DNA of 64,000 bases from Paenibacillus sp. BIC5C1 (GCF_032399705.1 NZ_CP135922.1:2356001-2420000); one strand, 5' to 3'; shown: positions 49,843-59,368, numbered from the stretch's first letter. Notes: generated by a model from the letters alone, not told the origin. Translations and numbers: made by a program.

Positions 49843-50556
49843 TTGAAACGTTCAGAGTTGTTACAGTTAGTCGATTTCAAAATTAAAGAAATGTCAGATG
49901 ATCTAAAGGCTTATGGTGATCTGGTCAAGGCGAATTACAAGAAAATTCTTGTCTTTGAACAAAATATCCTCAGATTTTACGCGAAAGTCATTCTTAATCG
50001 GAATCCTGACCAGATAGAGAGTAACGAGGAGTTAGGATGGAGGTTTAATATCAGTATTGAAACTAACGGCACAACCTGCACTCCATATGATTTTTTAGTT
50101 GCACTTCGTTTCTTCATGAGAAAGATAAAAAGTGTATGTAAGGTTGGAGAAGAATGTCAGAAGAATATACAGAAAAAGATAAATCTTCTTGAGACTATGG
50201 CTACTGAGTTGAAGAAAATCCCCCGAGGCAGGAAAAGGGATAAGATGCTAAACAGATTAGATATCTGCATTCTTAGTAGTAAAGCTGCCCTTGCAATCAA
50301 TATTCTTAATAATCTGGACTTACCCACTACTATACAACAACTTTTCAATAATGCATGGCAGTTAGAGAGGGAGGCTCTTATTCAACTTGTAACGTTAAAG
50401 GATGGCCTTAAAAACGATGATGTGCTGCTGAATTCTATTCCTAATCGTATTAACTTTTCTGAGTTATACAAGTTGATTGTGATTGACAGAATTGAATCTA
50501 TTAATGACTGCTACTTGTTCGATGCTTTAAATATCATAGAGTCCAAACCGAGTTGA
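49843..50556 (+). CDS. Hypothetical protein, 237 residues
   Basis: A mostly helical soluble protein of low GC. TTG 49843 has AAGGGAG upstream. It has no recognised domain. It follows the ArpU-like gene by 15 bases and is possibly a cargo gene. Confidence 0.55.
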   Translation: MKRSELLQLVDFKIKEMSDDLKAYGDLVKANYKKILVFEQNILRFYAKVILNRNPDQIESNEELGWRFNISIETNGTTCTPYDFLVALRFFMRKIKSVCKVGEECQKNIQKKINLLETMATELKKIPRGRKRDKMLNRLDICILSSKAALAINILNNLDLPTTIQQLFNNAWQLEREALIQLVTLKDGLKNDDVLLNSIPNRINFSELYKLIVIDRIESINDCYLFDALNIIESKPS

Positions 50557-50627
50557 ATTAACTTCAAGAGAAATAGAGAGATGAACATACAACTAACTGT
50601 GAAGCTCATAACGAAAGGATGGTCGTC

Positions 50628-50909
50628 ATGGAAACAATTACTCAAAGTACAGGTTTAGGTGCAGAGGATAGATTAGGAAAACAATTAAGGGATGCACTCA
50701 ATAAAAGGTATGGGGAAGCGACGATATCAACATTAAACAAAGCGTTTGATGCTTGTGTGAAAATTGGAGGAAGTGGGGAGCATTTCGTTCCCCTAGAGGA
50801 CGTTGAATCACTTTTGGAATTAGAACACGGATTCTTTATGATGGGGATAAAAAAAATCGCCCCCGCTACTGGTAATAGCGAGGACGATCAAGAATCAAAA
50901 TATGTATAA
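50628..50909 (+). CDS. Hypothetical protein, 93 residues
   Basis: A small soluble protein. ATG 50628 is used because AAAGGA lies about 9 bases upstream, while ATG 50619 has none. No family is recognised. Downstream, a 6-bp hairpin (CAGGCG/CGCCTG) lies near 51014-51032. Confidence 0.5.
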   Translation: METITQSTGLGAEDRLGKQLRDALNKRYGEATISTLNKAFDACVKIGGSGEHFVPLEDVESLLELEHGFFMMGIKKIAPATGNSEDDQESKYV

Positions 50910-51106
50910 ATACTCAACTGATGATCATTATATCAATTCATCTTATAGATTTCAACTATAAAATATAAAGTGGTGATAGGTATGATAAATAAGTCTGTGT
51001 GTTCAGATAATCAGGCGAGGCCTCCGCCTGGAGTGTGCTCTTAATGTTGGTGTGCGTATATGGATCGTTTATAACTAAATTAATTTAAAGAAAAGAGGAA
51101 CTTAAT

Positions 51107-51691
51107 ATGTTTAATACTAAAGATTTGAGTACAGTAGTAAATGAATTTTTGAATACGGTGAAAGGCCGCGAACAAAAGATTACCGATAAAATCGCTGCTT
51201 TGGAGGATGAAGCTTCCGAATTGGAACTTAGGATTAAAAAACAATCGGAAGAACTTGTTGAATTGGAGATCAATGATAATCATTCCGGTGCGAATAAATT
51301 GAGAAAGTCGAACCAGGAATTGAGAATTCAATTGGCAGAAATCACCGACACCATTCAGGGATATAATGCCCAATTGGATAAACCAATCGATGCTAATTCT
51401 TTTGAGAAAATCCGATTAGCTGGTGCAAAAGCTATGCAGGATCGTTTAGATCGTCGTGCTGCACTTCATAAAGAATCTGATGAGTTAGAAAAACGGATAA
51501 AAGAACTTGAAGCTAAGAAAAGTAATGCACTTAGGGAATGGCAGCATGCTGGCTATAATACTGAAATTGGAACATTAAGATCAGTTATAAGTTTTGTTCA
51601 TCCGGACGCCCGGAAGTTAACGTTCACTCAACAAGAAGAATTATTGACAAGTTGGATTCGTGGACACTCAATAGAACAGTATTTTAAATAA
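51107..51691 (+). CDS. Coiled-coil hypothetical protein, 194 residues
   Basis: Two long coiled-coil segments are visible, about residues 20-95 and 115-150 (ELEKRIKELEAKKSNALREW). A short C-terminal helical domain follows. AAGAGGAA precedes ATG 51107. Its style is that of phage scaffold or cargo proteins, with no firm match. Confidence 0.6.
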   Translation: MFNTKDLSTVVNEFLNTVKGREQKITDKIAALEDEASELELRIKKQSEELVELEINDNHSGANKLRKSNQELRIQLAEITDTIQGYNAQLDKPIDANSFEKIRLAGAKAMQDRLDRRAALHKESDELEKRIKELEAKKSNALREWQHAGYNTEIGTLRSVISFVHPDARKLTFTQQEELLTSWIRGHSIEQYFK

Positions 51692-51739
51692 ATAATGGGA
51701 GGGCTTGTAGAACTAATAGAGAGAGGAGGAGAAAATACA

Positions 51740-51895
51740 ATGGCTATGACAAAGGAATCGAAGCAAATGGATCGACGAACCTTTCTTACATGGAAGGCAA
51801 AGAACAGAAAATATCTAGAGAATCCAAACCAATCTTCGAGGGTTGGTTCATTGCTGACTATGAAGGAATTTTGTTCTGTTCACTGTAAGAGGTAA
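51740..51895 (+). CDS. Very small basic protein, 51 residues
   Basis: A basic protein starting MAMTKESKQ, with GAGGAGG upstream of ATG 51740. It lies just before a structured repeat. The function is unknown. Confidence 0.4.
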   Translation: MAMTKESKQMDRRTFLTWKAKNRKYLENPNQSSRVGSLLTMKEFCSVHCKR

Positions 51896-51934
51896 AAGAA
51901 GTTATATAACTTGGAACATTGAGACAGTTATCAA

Positions 51935-52005
51935 GGGCTCGCGGGTCCCTCTGGCGGTAGGATTTAGAGGGCGGGTGCTTGCGAGCCCGAAATCCGGCTA
52001 GATTT
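51935..52005 (+). repeat. Structured dispersed element, copy 1
   Basis: GGGCTCGC pairs with GCGAGCCC (8 bp) and CCCTCT with AGAGGG inside. Downstream is an AT-rich tail. A related copy lies at 61461-61528, sharing CGGGTCCCTCTGG and GCGGGTGCTTGCGA. It could be a phage packaging site or a small RNA. Confidence 0.5.
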
Positions 52006-52147
52006 TAATTTTTGAAATCACTTTACTTTGAATTTAATAAATATAGTGAGTGAATGTCGCACTTCATTATACGAGCTCCATAAAATTAGTGCAAAAAAAG
52101 GAAAGCAGAATGAAGTGTAATTAGGAAAGCTGACATTAGGGGGAATT

Positions 52148-52294
52148 GTGTTATCTAAACTTGAAGCGAGGGAGCACAGAGAGGCTGCTCATTCAAAACG
52201 TAAGAGTTTCTCGGCAGGGGGAAGAAGTAATGATCATTCTATTGTTGTTAAACCGAACGGGAGGGGCGTTCTATGTCAAAAGATTATGAAATAG
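52148..52294 (+). CDS. Possible tail-assembly small protein, 48 residues
   Basis: A GTG-started frame with AGGGGGAA upstream. It overlaps the tape-measure start by 22 bases. A small gene in this spot is usually a tail-assembly chaperone part. The sequence is short, so this is tentative. Confidence 0.35.
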   Translation: MLSKLEAREHREAAHSKRKSFSAGGRSNDHSIVVKPNGRGVLCQKIMK

Positions 52295-54822
52295 CGTTCA
52301 AGCTCCAAGCGCAGATGAATCCTCAATTCCGCAAAAGTTTCCGTGATGCCAATAGGCAACTAGAAGGTATGGAAAATGTCTTGAAAATCTTACAACGGGC
52401 TAAGGGTCCAGAAAAGGCAGTTGATGAAGTCCAGAAATCAGTTCATGGCTTCGCAAAAGCCAGAGAAGCGGCTATGAGCTTCAGAGGTGCTTTGGATACC
52501 GTTGCTAAGTTTACAGGCGCACGAATGATTGTAGACGGTATCATCAATGGTTTCGTAGAGGCGATTGGCCTTGTAGGAGACTTTGACAAGTCGTTTCGCC
52601 AGCTCCAAGCATCCACCAATATTACCAATAAGCAAATGTCAGAAATAAAACAACAGGCATCCAGCTTATACAGGGACAACATCGGTGAGAACTGGGACGA
52701 CTTGACCCGATCCATGGCGACTGTAAAGCAAGTGACAGGGCTGACTGGTGATGCGCTCAAAGTAGCCACCAGAGATGCGGTTGTGTACAAGGATGTGTTC
52801 GGTGAGGACGTCACCCAAAGTATCCGGGCAGCGGATCAAATGACCAAGCAGTTTGGTGTATCTCAACACGAAGCATTTAACCTCATGGCCCAAGGTTACA
52901 AGGGCGGATTGAATATGTCCGACGAGTTGTTAGACTCAGTTTCTGAATACTCAGTGTACTTCAAAAAGCTTGGGTACGATGCAAACGACATGTTTAATAT
53001 GTTTGGGGCAGCTGGATCTTCTGGAGTTTTTCAATTAGACAAGGTCGGTAAAAAAGCGTTGCCGACTCTAAATCGCGGAATTAAGCGGGGAAGCTGCAAT
53101 GCTAATCCGAACCGAAGGGCGGCCTAAAGGTCGTTCAGGGGCAACGCATAGACGGTGAAATAATCCGTCCACGAGGCCGCGACATTGCCGATAGGTGATG
53201 AAAAGCTATGCTGATCTAACGGGAAAAGAAACCGTTAGAACCACCGGATAAAAAGCCAGTGGGATAACACCTTAATGGACGCGATTAAGGAACTGACTAT
53301 TCGTACAAAGGACCAGTCCAAGACAACCTATGAAGGATATGAAGCACTGAATCTGAATGCTGAACAGTTTGAACAAGCTGTAGCAGGCGGAGGCGAAGCA
53401 GCCCAGAAGGCTACTCAGAAGATATTCCAAGCACTCGCTAAAGTTGAAGATCCGGTAAAGCGTAACGCCGCAGGTGTTGCACTATTTGGTACGCAGTTTG
53501 AGGATATTGAGTATGAAGCGATTAAAGCGATGGGCGAAGCGCGTAAGCAGTTTGATATGACCCGTGAAACCATGAAAAACGTCCAGAACATTAAGTATGG
53601 CAGTGTTACGGATGCTTTCCGGGCAATGGGTAGATCGATAGAGATGGATGTCTGGAATCCGATGATGACTAAGCTGCTTCCAATAGTGTCGAAATTCGCT
53701 GGGTGGTTCACTTCTGGCAAACTCACCAAGGCTGTGAGCAGCACGTTCAAAAATGTTGGTGGTCTAATCAGCGGGATGTTCTCCGGGGCTGGTGCTGGTG
53801 GAGGGTTTGACAGTCTGATTATTTCCGTCGAGAAATACAAGGATATGCTCATGGACACCTTTCGCGAGATATCGCCTCATGTTAAAAGTGTTTTTGGGTC
53901 TATTAAAAAGATCGTAATGGCCGATATAACGATATTTAAACTCGTTGCTACAACCGTTGCGAATATGGCGGCAAGGGTGATACGAGCGGTGACACCCATT
54001 GTTTCTTACCTGGCATCCAAACTTTGGCCCGTCATATCTAAAGTGTTCGGCTGGTTAGCTAACGATGTTGTTCCACAAATCGTTTCATCTATCCAAACCA
54101 TGGCACCGGCTTTCACCTCAGTGTTCAACAAAGTTATCTCAGCTGGTTCGGCTATGTTCGAGTCTCTCAAGCCAATCATTGACGGGATCGTTGCAGCTTT
54201 TAACTTTGCGTTCCCTTACATCAAGGAGATTGTGAGCGAAGTCATACGGATACTAACAGGTTTGTTCAATGGCCTGATGACGTCTTTGGGCGGAATCATA
54301 GACTTTGTGGCTGGAGTGTTCACGGGTGATTGGTCCACAGCGTGGAATGGCGTTGTCCAGACGTTTGCCGGAATATGGGGAGGACTCAAGGCTTTAGTTG
54401 CGGGTCCTATCAATGCGGTTATACGTTTGGTTAACCAGGCTATTGGTAAAATAAACGGTATATCCGTTGATTTGCCGTTTGACATGGGTCATATCGGGTT
54501 CGCTATCCCGACAATTCCGGAGATACCAGCGTATGCAAAGGGTGGATTTGCTGATGGACCTTCCTTGGCTGGTGAAAAAGGTATGGAAGCAATTATTCCT
54601 ATAGATGGTTCCAAACGCTCGAAGCGTCTTTATGAGCAGACAGGAAGCATGATCGGTGCTAACTCTGGAGGAGGCGGGGATACAATAAATATTAACGTAT
54701 CTGTTTCCGGTGTTGCCACTACACAAGCTGCTACATCAATTGGTACTGATATTGGCGCGGCTGTTAGGCGCGAACTTGCTAAATTAAAAAGAGATAAACT
54801 GAGGGTGAGTTTGCGTGGATGA
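52273..54822 (+). CDS. Tail tape-measure protein, split by a group I intron
   Basis: The coding exons are 52273-53049 (259 codons) and 53278-54822 (514 codons plus stop), joining in frame to 773 residues. Across the junction the sequence reads FQLDKVG then DAIKELTIR, as expected for an unbroken tape-measure protein. The N-terminal half is a helical domain. The second exon has hydrophobic helices (about residues 410-570) and a Gly/Ser-rich C-terminus. Without splicing, translation enters the intron and stops at 53127. A 10-codon relic of the next tail gene overlaps the stop (54816-54848), so the tail module is cut off there. Confidence 0.85.
53050..53277 (+). ncRNA. Group I self-splicing intron (228 nt, no endonuclease ORF)
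   Basis: P1 pairs exon GGTCGGT (53043-53049) with guide GCCGACT (53061-53067), giving the U-G pair at the 5' site. P10 pairs exon GACGC (53278-53282) with GCGTT (53056-53060). P3 is TCGCGG (53073-53078) with CCGCGA (53177-53182). P6 is 53117-53124 with 53129-53136. P7 is GCATAG (53146-53151) with CTATGC (53206-53211). P8 is 53183-53189 with 53194-53200. P9 is TCTAACGG (53215-53222) with CCGTTAGA (53232-53239). The final intron base is G (53277). The extra hairpin after P7 (GACGG/CCGTC) suggests subgroup IA. Confidence 0.92.
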
Positions 54823-54883
54823 TATAAAGAGTGCCTTTGTTATTTAGTGTGAAGTGACAACTTGGAAATTAAGTGATTATTGC

Positions 54884-54910
54884 GAGAGGGACAGTAGTCC
54901 TTCTTTTTTT
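54884..54910 (+). terminator. Terminator after the tape-measure region
   Basis: AGAGGGAC pairs with GTCCTTCT, with a 4-base loop and seven T residues. Confidence 0.8.
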
Positions 54911-55023
54911 CTGTAAATAACATCTCAAGGAAGTATCTTGTAAATAGATGACTTAGTACTTTGCATAGGTATATATTTCAATTAGAATAATCAACAAGTT
55001 GATTTTTTGAAAGGAATGATTAC

Positions 55024-55785
55024 ATGGAAAAGATAGATACAAAGATATACTGCAGGAACTGTAAAAGAGACAATAATCATGGGGTAGTTAAAAAACATGT
55101 AATTCAAACTAGCGACGATGAAGATTATTTTTAGAGACAAACATTTTATATCGCTATGTGTTTAGGTTGTGAAGGTATAACTTTTGCTGAGGAAACTGAG
55201 GCAGAAGATATGATTACGTATAATGAAAATGGAGATCCAGTTTGGTACTCAGCAGTGAAAGTTTATCCAGAAAAACCAGCTGATCATGGAGAGTCTATTA
55301 TCACCAAGAAAGATTTTAATAATGTTCCTGATGAATTATTGGGTTTATACAACCAAGTCGTTGATGCGAGCAATTTACATATGACTCTCCTTTCAGCAGC
55401 AGGCCTTCGGATGCTTCTAGAGGCTATCTGTAAAGACCAGGCTATAGAAGATGGACCTTTATTCAATCCAGATGGTACACCGCAAGTAAGTAAAGGTGTA
55501 GAACAAAGATCTAAAAGGCTTATTGGAAAGATTAACGGTCTAGTTGAAAAGAAACTTATTGTAGAAAGGCAGGCATCGGTTCTGCACGAAATAAGAGAAT
55601 TAGGGAATGTAACAGTTCATGAAGTCATTCAACCTTCCCGTTCTAAAATGAAAAAGGCAATAGCTATTATTGAACATATATTTATGACTATCTATGACCT
55701 GGAAACGTATGCTATTTCACGAAAAACCACAATAAAATTAAATCCGGAGTATTTAAAGGAGAGCAACAATGACACTGGAGTCTAG
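55024..55785 (+). pseudogene. DUF4145-type protein interrupted by one amber codon
   Basis: ATG 55024 opens a frame of 253 codons that is continuous except for TAG at 55132-55134 (codon 37). The N-terminus reads CRNC, and after the stop CLGC, so the amber falls between the two halves of a zinc ribbon. The codon is one base from TGG. The rest (about residues 100-230) has the helical DUF4145/HEPN-like layout. Translation could restart at ATG 55156. It overlaps the next gene by 17 bases. DUF4145 proteins occur in defence islands. It may be dead, a readthrough product or a sequencing error. Confidence 0.65.
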
Positions 55786-56338
55786 TGATTGGATATCTAT
55801 AATTAATATTGTTGCCACTTCAATCTTATCAATATCAGTTGTAGTCTTAACCGCTAGATCTACAAAGGCTTCGGTCAAAACTACTGAACTAACAGAGAAA
55901 TCAGTAGAATTAAGCGAGCGGGCAATACGTTTAAATGAAGAGATGAACAAAGCAACTGAATTAGATCAAAGGAAATATAAGAATATAATTCGATTTCACT
56001 ATGTTAACGAATTGAAACAAAAAGCTGTAAATATCTCTGAGATAATCTCAACAAGAAACTACGAAATCGTGTGGAATAAATTACGTGATCCATCACTAAT
56101 TCAAACAATCCCTGTAACAGAATTAGCTCTTTATTTCTCCAAAGATGAAATTGAAACTATAAATGGTGCTTGGGAGAACCTTGAATCAATTGTTAAAAGT
56201 TTTGGAGGTGTTTTTGCCTTTTTTGAACAAGAGCAGACTATAAGAATGAGAAATATCGTACAACAGATAGGCATTCCTATTTCCACACTGGTGTTGTTAT
56301 TAGAAGACATAATGAGGCAAAATATAGAGGCTCCTTGA
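55769..56338 (+). CDS. Membrane-anchored coiled-coil protein, 189 residues
   Basis: An N-terminal transmembrane helix (about residues 7-27) is followed by a coiled coil (about 33-62) and a helical domain. It overlaps the DUF4145 gene by 17 bases, which points to a shared function. AAAGGAG precedes ATG 55769. No family is recognised. As a pair it could be a phage-borne defence or exclusion module, which is inference. Confidence 0.6.
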   Translation: MTLESSDWISIINIVATSILSISVVVLTARSTKASVKTTELTEKSVELSERAIRLNEEMNKATELDQRKYKNIIRFHYVNELKQKAVNISEIISTRNYEIVWNKLRDPSLIQTIPVTELALYFSKDEIETINGAWENLESIVKSFGGVFAFFEQEQTIRMRNIVQQIGIPISTLVLLLEDIMRQNIEAP

Positions 56339-56351
56339 CCATAACTTACCG

Positions 56352-56399
56352 CCTCAATCCTTTATGGCAACACGCTATAATTGGATTGAGGTGTTTTTA
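56352..56399 (+). terminator. Terminator after the membrane gene
   Basis: CCTCAATCC pairs perfectly with GGATTGAGG, then GTGTTTTT. The 3' arm (GAGGTG) also forms the ribosome binding site of the ligase relic, so translation of that gene may be masked. Confidence 0.75.
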
Positions 56400-56820
56400 T
56401 GTTTATTAGCCCTATGTTACTTGAAACAGCACCAGGACCATTTAGTCATTCGGAATACATCTTTGAACCGAAGGTAGACGGTCACAGGTTGATATATTCG
56501 CAACAATCCGGCAACGTCCGGTTATATACACGTCACAACAATGATTGCACTCGGCAGTACCCTGAACTGCAGTTACCTTTTGATGGTGACATCATCTTGG
56601 ACGGCCAGGTCACTTGCACCGATCCGGCGACAGGATTGAACGACTTTGAGGCAGTCATGAGCCGGTTCAGCACGCGGCAACACTCCAAGGTTCAACAACT
56701 AATCAAGACACTGCCTGCCACGTTTATCTGGAACCACGTATACAAGGCAGGGTCAAAATGCGGAGCTGGACCAAATAGGGCTTACTGCGTATACCCGTGT
56801 TTGATCAATTTATTGTCTGA
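56399..56820 (+). pseudogene. Phage ATP-dependent DNA ligase relic (YoqV-like)
   Basis: The N-terminus has the adenylation motif EPKVDGHRLI. After about codon 115 the frame shifts. In the +1 frame, YLEPRIQGRVKMRSWTK, a TAG codon, and then GLLRIPVFDQF match the C-terminal end of SPbeta YoqV-type ligases. So an internal segment was deleted and the end was moved out of frame. An open frame of 159 codons continues into a terminator and is not real beyond the break. Confidence 0.75.
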
Positions 56821-56827
56821 GATAATG

Positions 56828-56864
56828 CAAAAAAAGGCTCCACAACTCAATGCGGAGCCTTTTG
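56828..56864 (-). terminator. Terminator of the secreted protein gene
   Basis: AAAAGGCTCC pairs with GGAGCCTTTT. On the minus strand it is followed by a run of seven T residues. Confidence 0.85.
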
Positions 56865-56874
56865 TATTGACTGC

Positions 56875-57633
56875 TTAGTATTCGCTTACTTCAAATGTCA
56901 GCACTCGATCAAACAGGATGTAATCCTTACGACTCTTGAACGGGCCTTTGTTGTTGTCATGTTTGTCAATTGCATAAGAAGCTTTTCCGCTTCCAGCTTG
57001 TTTTGCTTCATACCAATCGATAAAGTCATTAACTTCTTTCATACTTAGATCGTATTCTTTTTCTAAACCGGTTGTCATAGTCACAACAAATATTGCTCGA
57101 TTAACCGAAGGTTGTTCTGGTTCTGGGTCTGGAATAGGGCTATACACATTAAATTCAGATACTTTTAAAGGTAGACTATTATTCGTGTTTACAAGGCTTA
57201 CTTTACTAACCCCTGTAATTGCTTCAGGTAAAACTATAAGCGACCCATCTGTCACGTTAACAGAAATTTTGCCGAGATAATTTTCATTTACATCCAATAA
57301 TTCTAGAATAACATTTGTCGCTCTATCTGCCTTAAGTCGATATGATAAAATTGATTGAGGAGTTGTGAAATCATAGTAAATATGATCCAACGTTCCCGTC
57401 GATCCAGGTGTTCCCTTTTCTATTGTGAAAATTGTTGATTCATTGTTATCAGTAACTTCAGTGCCTATTAAGTTTCCTTCTGTGAATCCACCACTGTTAT
57501 AAAGTTGCTTTCCATCTAGTAACCCTCCGCTGTAATCCACTGCAGCTTTTACAGATTGGTTCGAAGTTAAGCTAAAAGCCAACACAAATGCTCCAATTAA
57601 TAGACTAAACTTTTTAAAAAATGTTAAGTTCAC
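56875..57633 (-). CDS. Secreted protein with beta-sandwich and conserved C-terminal domain
   Basis: A 252-residue exported protein. The signal peptide is about residues 1-30 (ending VKAA). A discoidin-like beta region (about 45-165), a Pro-rich linker (PIPDPEPEQP) and a small C-terminal domain follow (TTGLEKEYDLSMKEVNDF). The start is GTG 57633 with AGGAGG 7 bases away. The C-terminal domain resembles a unit found in other Paenibacillus exported proteins. The function is unknown. Confidence 0.7.
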   Translation of the reverse strand: MNLTFFKKFSLLIGAFVLAFSLTSNQSVKAAVDYSGGLLDGKQLYNSGGFTEGNLIGTEVTDNNESTIFTIEKGTPGSTGTLDHIYYDFTTPQSILSYRLKADRATNVILELLDVNENYLGKISVNVTDGSLIVLPEAITGVSKVSLVNTNNSLPLKVSEFNVYSPIPDPEPEQPSVNRAIFVVTMTTGLEKEYDLSMKEVNDFIDWYEAKQAGSGKASYAIDKHDNNKGPFKSRKDYILFDRVLTFEVSEY

Positions 57634-57837
57634 TTTAATTCCTCCTATAATATCTTCAAACTCACTTTATAGTTAGGACATGGACTTGTCTAAACATAAA
57701 CTTGCTGATCTATAAATTTCATCTAATTTATTGCATTTTTATTTTATATTGGATGAGCATCTCCACAAATTACCCGTTTCTATTCTTAAAAATTTGAGTA
57801 AAATTACATAATATAGAGTCTCAAAGGAGGCATTATC

Positions 57838-58509
57838 ATGTGCGGAAGATTTACGATCACTGACCCCTTAGATGCAATAATGGACAGGTACTATGCATCT
57901 ATTGCTGATGGATTTGAGTACAAACCTAATTACAACGCAGCACCCATGCAGTTCATTCCTACAATTATAGGCAGCAAGGATGGAAATCGATTGGGTTCAC
58001 TCCGATGGGGCCTGGTACCCGCTTGGGCCAAGGATGACAAGATAGGAAGTAAGATGATTAACGCTCGAGCTGAGACATTAGCCGAAAAGCCAGCCTTTAA
58101 ACGGCTGATCAGCTCCAAGCGTTGTATTATCCCGACAAACGGATTCTATGAGTGGCGTAAGGAAGGAATGGCAAAGCAGCCAATGCGCATCTTGATGAAG
58201 GATGAAAGCATATTTTCGTTGGCAGGATTGTACGATACTTGGACAGATCCGGAAGGTAACAAATTGAGTACGTGCACCATCATTACTACTGAACCAAATA
58301 GCCTCATGGAAGACATTCACAACCGGATGCCGGTCATCTTGCGCCCTGAGGATGAGTCTGAATGGCTCGGAAGAGATAATGACGATGTTCAGTCGCTGCT
58401 CGGAATGCTCAAGCCATATCAAGCTTCTGAGATGAGAGTGTATGAGGTGCCGAAGGAAGTCGGCAATGTGCGGAATAACAATGAGAAATTATTGAGGGAA
58501 GTAAATTAG
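57838..58509 (+). CDS. SRAP-family abasic-site protein (YedK/HMCES type)
   Basis: A 223-residue protein that starts MCGRFT, where Cys2 is the catalytic residue after Met removal. Other landmarks are NYNAAPMQF, SLRWGLVPAW, NARAETLAEKPAF, CIIPTNGFYEW (active-site Glu) and HNRMPVIL (active-site His). It crosslinks to abasic sites in single-stranded DNA and protects them. AAAGGAGG precedes ATG 57838. SRAP genes are common in phages and SOS regulons. Confidence 0.92.
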   Translation: MCGRFTITDPLDAIMDRYYASIADGFEYKPNYNAAPMQFIPTIIGSKDGNRLGSLRWGLVPAWAKDDKIGSKMINARAETLAEKPAFKRLISSKRCIIPTNGFYEWRKEGMAKQPMRILMKDESIFSLAGLYDTWTDPEGNKLSTCTIITTEPNSLMEDIHNRMPVILRPEDESEWLGRDNDDVQSLLGMLKPYQASEMRVYEVPKEVGNVRNNNEKLLREVN

Positions 58510-58520
58510 AAGCTCAACTG

Positions 58521-58553
58521 GAGTGATAACCTTTACGGTTTCACTCTTTTTTT
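58521..58553 (+). terminator. Terminator of the SRAP gene
   Basis: GAGTGATAACC pairs with GGTTTCACTC (one bulge), followed by seven T residues. Confidence 0.85.
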
Positions 58554-58654
58554 GTTGCTGAGAATGAGAAATATATGGAAATGGGCACATAGGTCTGATA
58601 GACTAATTGAGGGTCATAAGATTTAGAGTTAATACATAGTTTTTGGAGGAGTAA

Positions 58655-58990
58655 ATGGATAACATAAGTGATATTTTCGGAAATGCGATGGGTTTTATTA
58701 TGCTCTTTGTGGTGTTCGGCCTATCTTTTATGTGTTTTAGACTAATGATTATTAATATCAAAGAAAAATTTAAACCAACTAGTAAATTAATGAGATGTGA
58801 ATCATGTAGACGAGAAATATCTACAACCGCTTATGTATGCCCGCATTGTGGTCAACATTATGGTAGTTCAAGTGCTTTTAATTCTATACTAGTTTGCTTG
58901 GTCAGTGGCAGTTTTCTTTTACTTCTTGGACTTTATTGCCTGAGTCTTTTTTTAGAAGAATATGATTTAATTCAAAAATTTTTTAACTGA
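58655..58990 (+). CDS. Small zinc-ribbon protein with two membrane helices
   Basis: A 111-residue protein: helix about residues 12-34, zinc ribbon CESCRREISTTAYVCPHC about 47-64, and a second helix about 76-98. GGAGG precedes ATG 58655. The function is unknown. A terminator overlaps its stop. Confidence 0.65.
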   Translation: MDNISDIFGNAMGFIMLFVVFGLSFMCFRLMIINIKEKFKPTSKLMRCESCRREISTTAYVCPHCGQHYGSSSAFNSILVCLVSGSFLLLLGLYCLSLFLEEYDLIQKFFN

Positions 58991-59016
58991 GGGGCCTATA
59001 TAGGGCTCCTATTTTT
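58990..59016 (+). terminator. Terminator after the zinc-ribbon gene
   Basis: AGGGGCC pairs with GGCTCCT (including G-U pairing), followed by ATTTTT. Confidence 0.65.
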
Positions 59017-59254
59017 GTATCCTGAATTCGAAAGTTTCTTCTAAATACCTCTTGCCCATGATCCTGACAGCTAGTGGACTATACCCCTCTACAGTTCCTC
59101 CATAATTAATTAAATGCTCTATATCCTCTAACACATGCCAAACTATTACCCGATCTTGTCTCATGGCAGCTACAAAGAAATCCATGTCCTCCTTCAGCAC
59201 TCTATATTGGGTCATGCTTCTCACCTCATGCTGTAATTCTTCATAATCTGTCAA
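59009..59254 (-). CDS. Hypothetical protein, 81 residues
   Basis: A small acidic protein on the minus strand, beginning MTDYEELQHEV. It has no recognised family. The start area is AT-rich and lacks a strong ribosome binding site, so it is only moderately supported. Confidence 0.4.
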   Translation of the reverse strand: MTDYEELQHEVRSMTQYRVLKEDMDFFVAAMRQDRVIVWHVLEDIEHLINYGGTVEGYSPLAVRIMGKRYLEETFEFRIQK

Positions 59255-59332
59255 ATTCGCTCTCTTTACGAACTCTTGTTTATGTAGAATATTGTCCTAT
59301 AATATTAAGTTAAAATTGCGGCAATATTCTGC

Positions 59333-59359
59333 GTGACAAGGTTTTCAGGGGTGTATAGT
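59333..59359 (+). promoter_or_regulatory. Possible promoter of the structured RNA
   Basis: GTGACA (59333-59338), a 15-base spacer and TATAGT (59354-59359) lie about 10 bases before the first long stem. The spacer is short, so this is tentative. Confidence 0.35.
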
Positions 59360-59368
59360 TATAGCATA

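Noticed and set aside
50982..51044. 20-codon ORF with weak upstream site
   Set aside because: Too short and contains a hairpin. No evidence of translation.
53050..53277. Tape-measure gene simply broken by a frameshift or deletion
   Set aside because: The reading frames on both sides join exactly at group I splice sites with P1 and P10, so an intron explains the gap better than decay.
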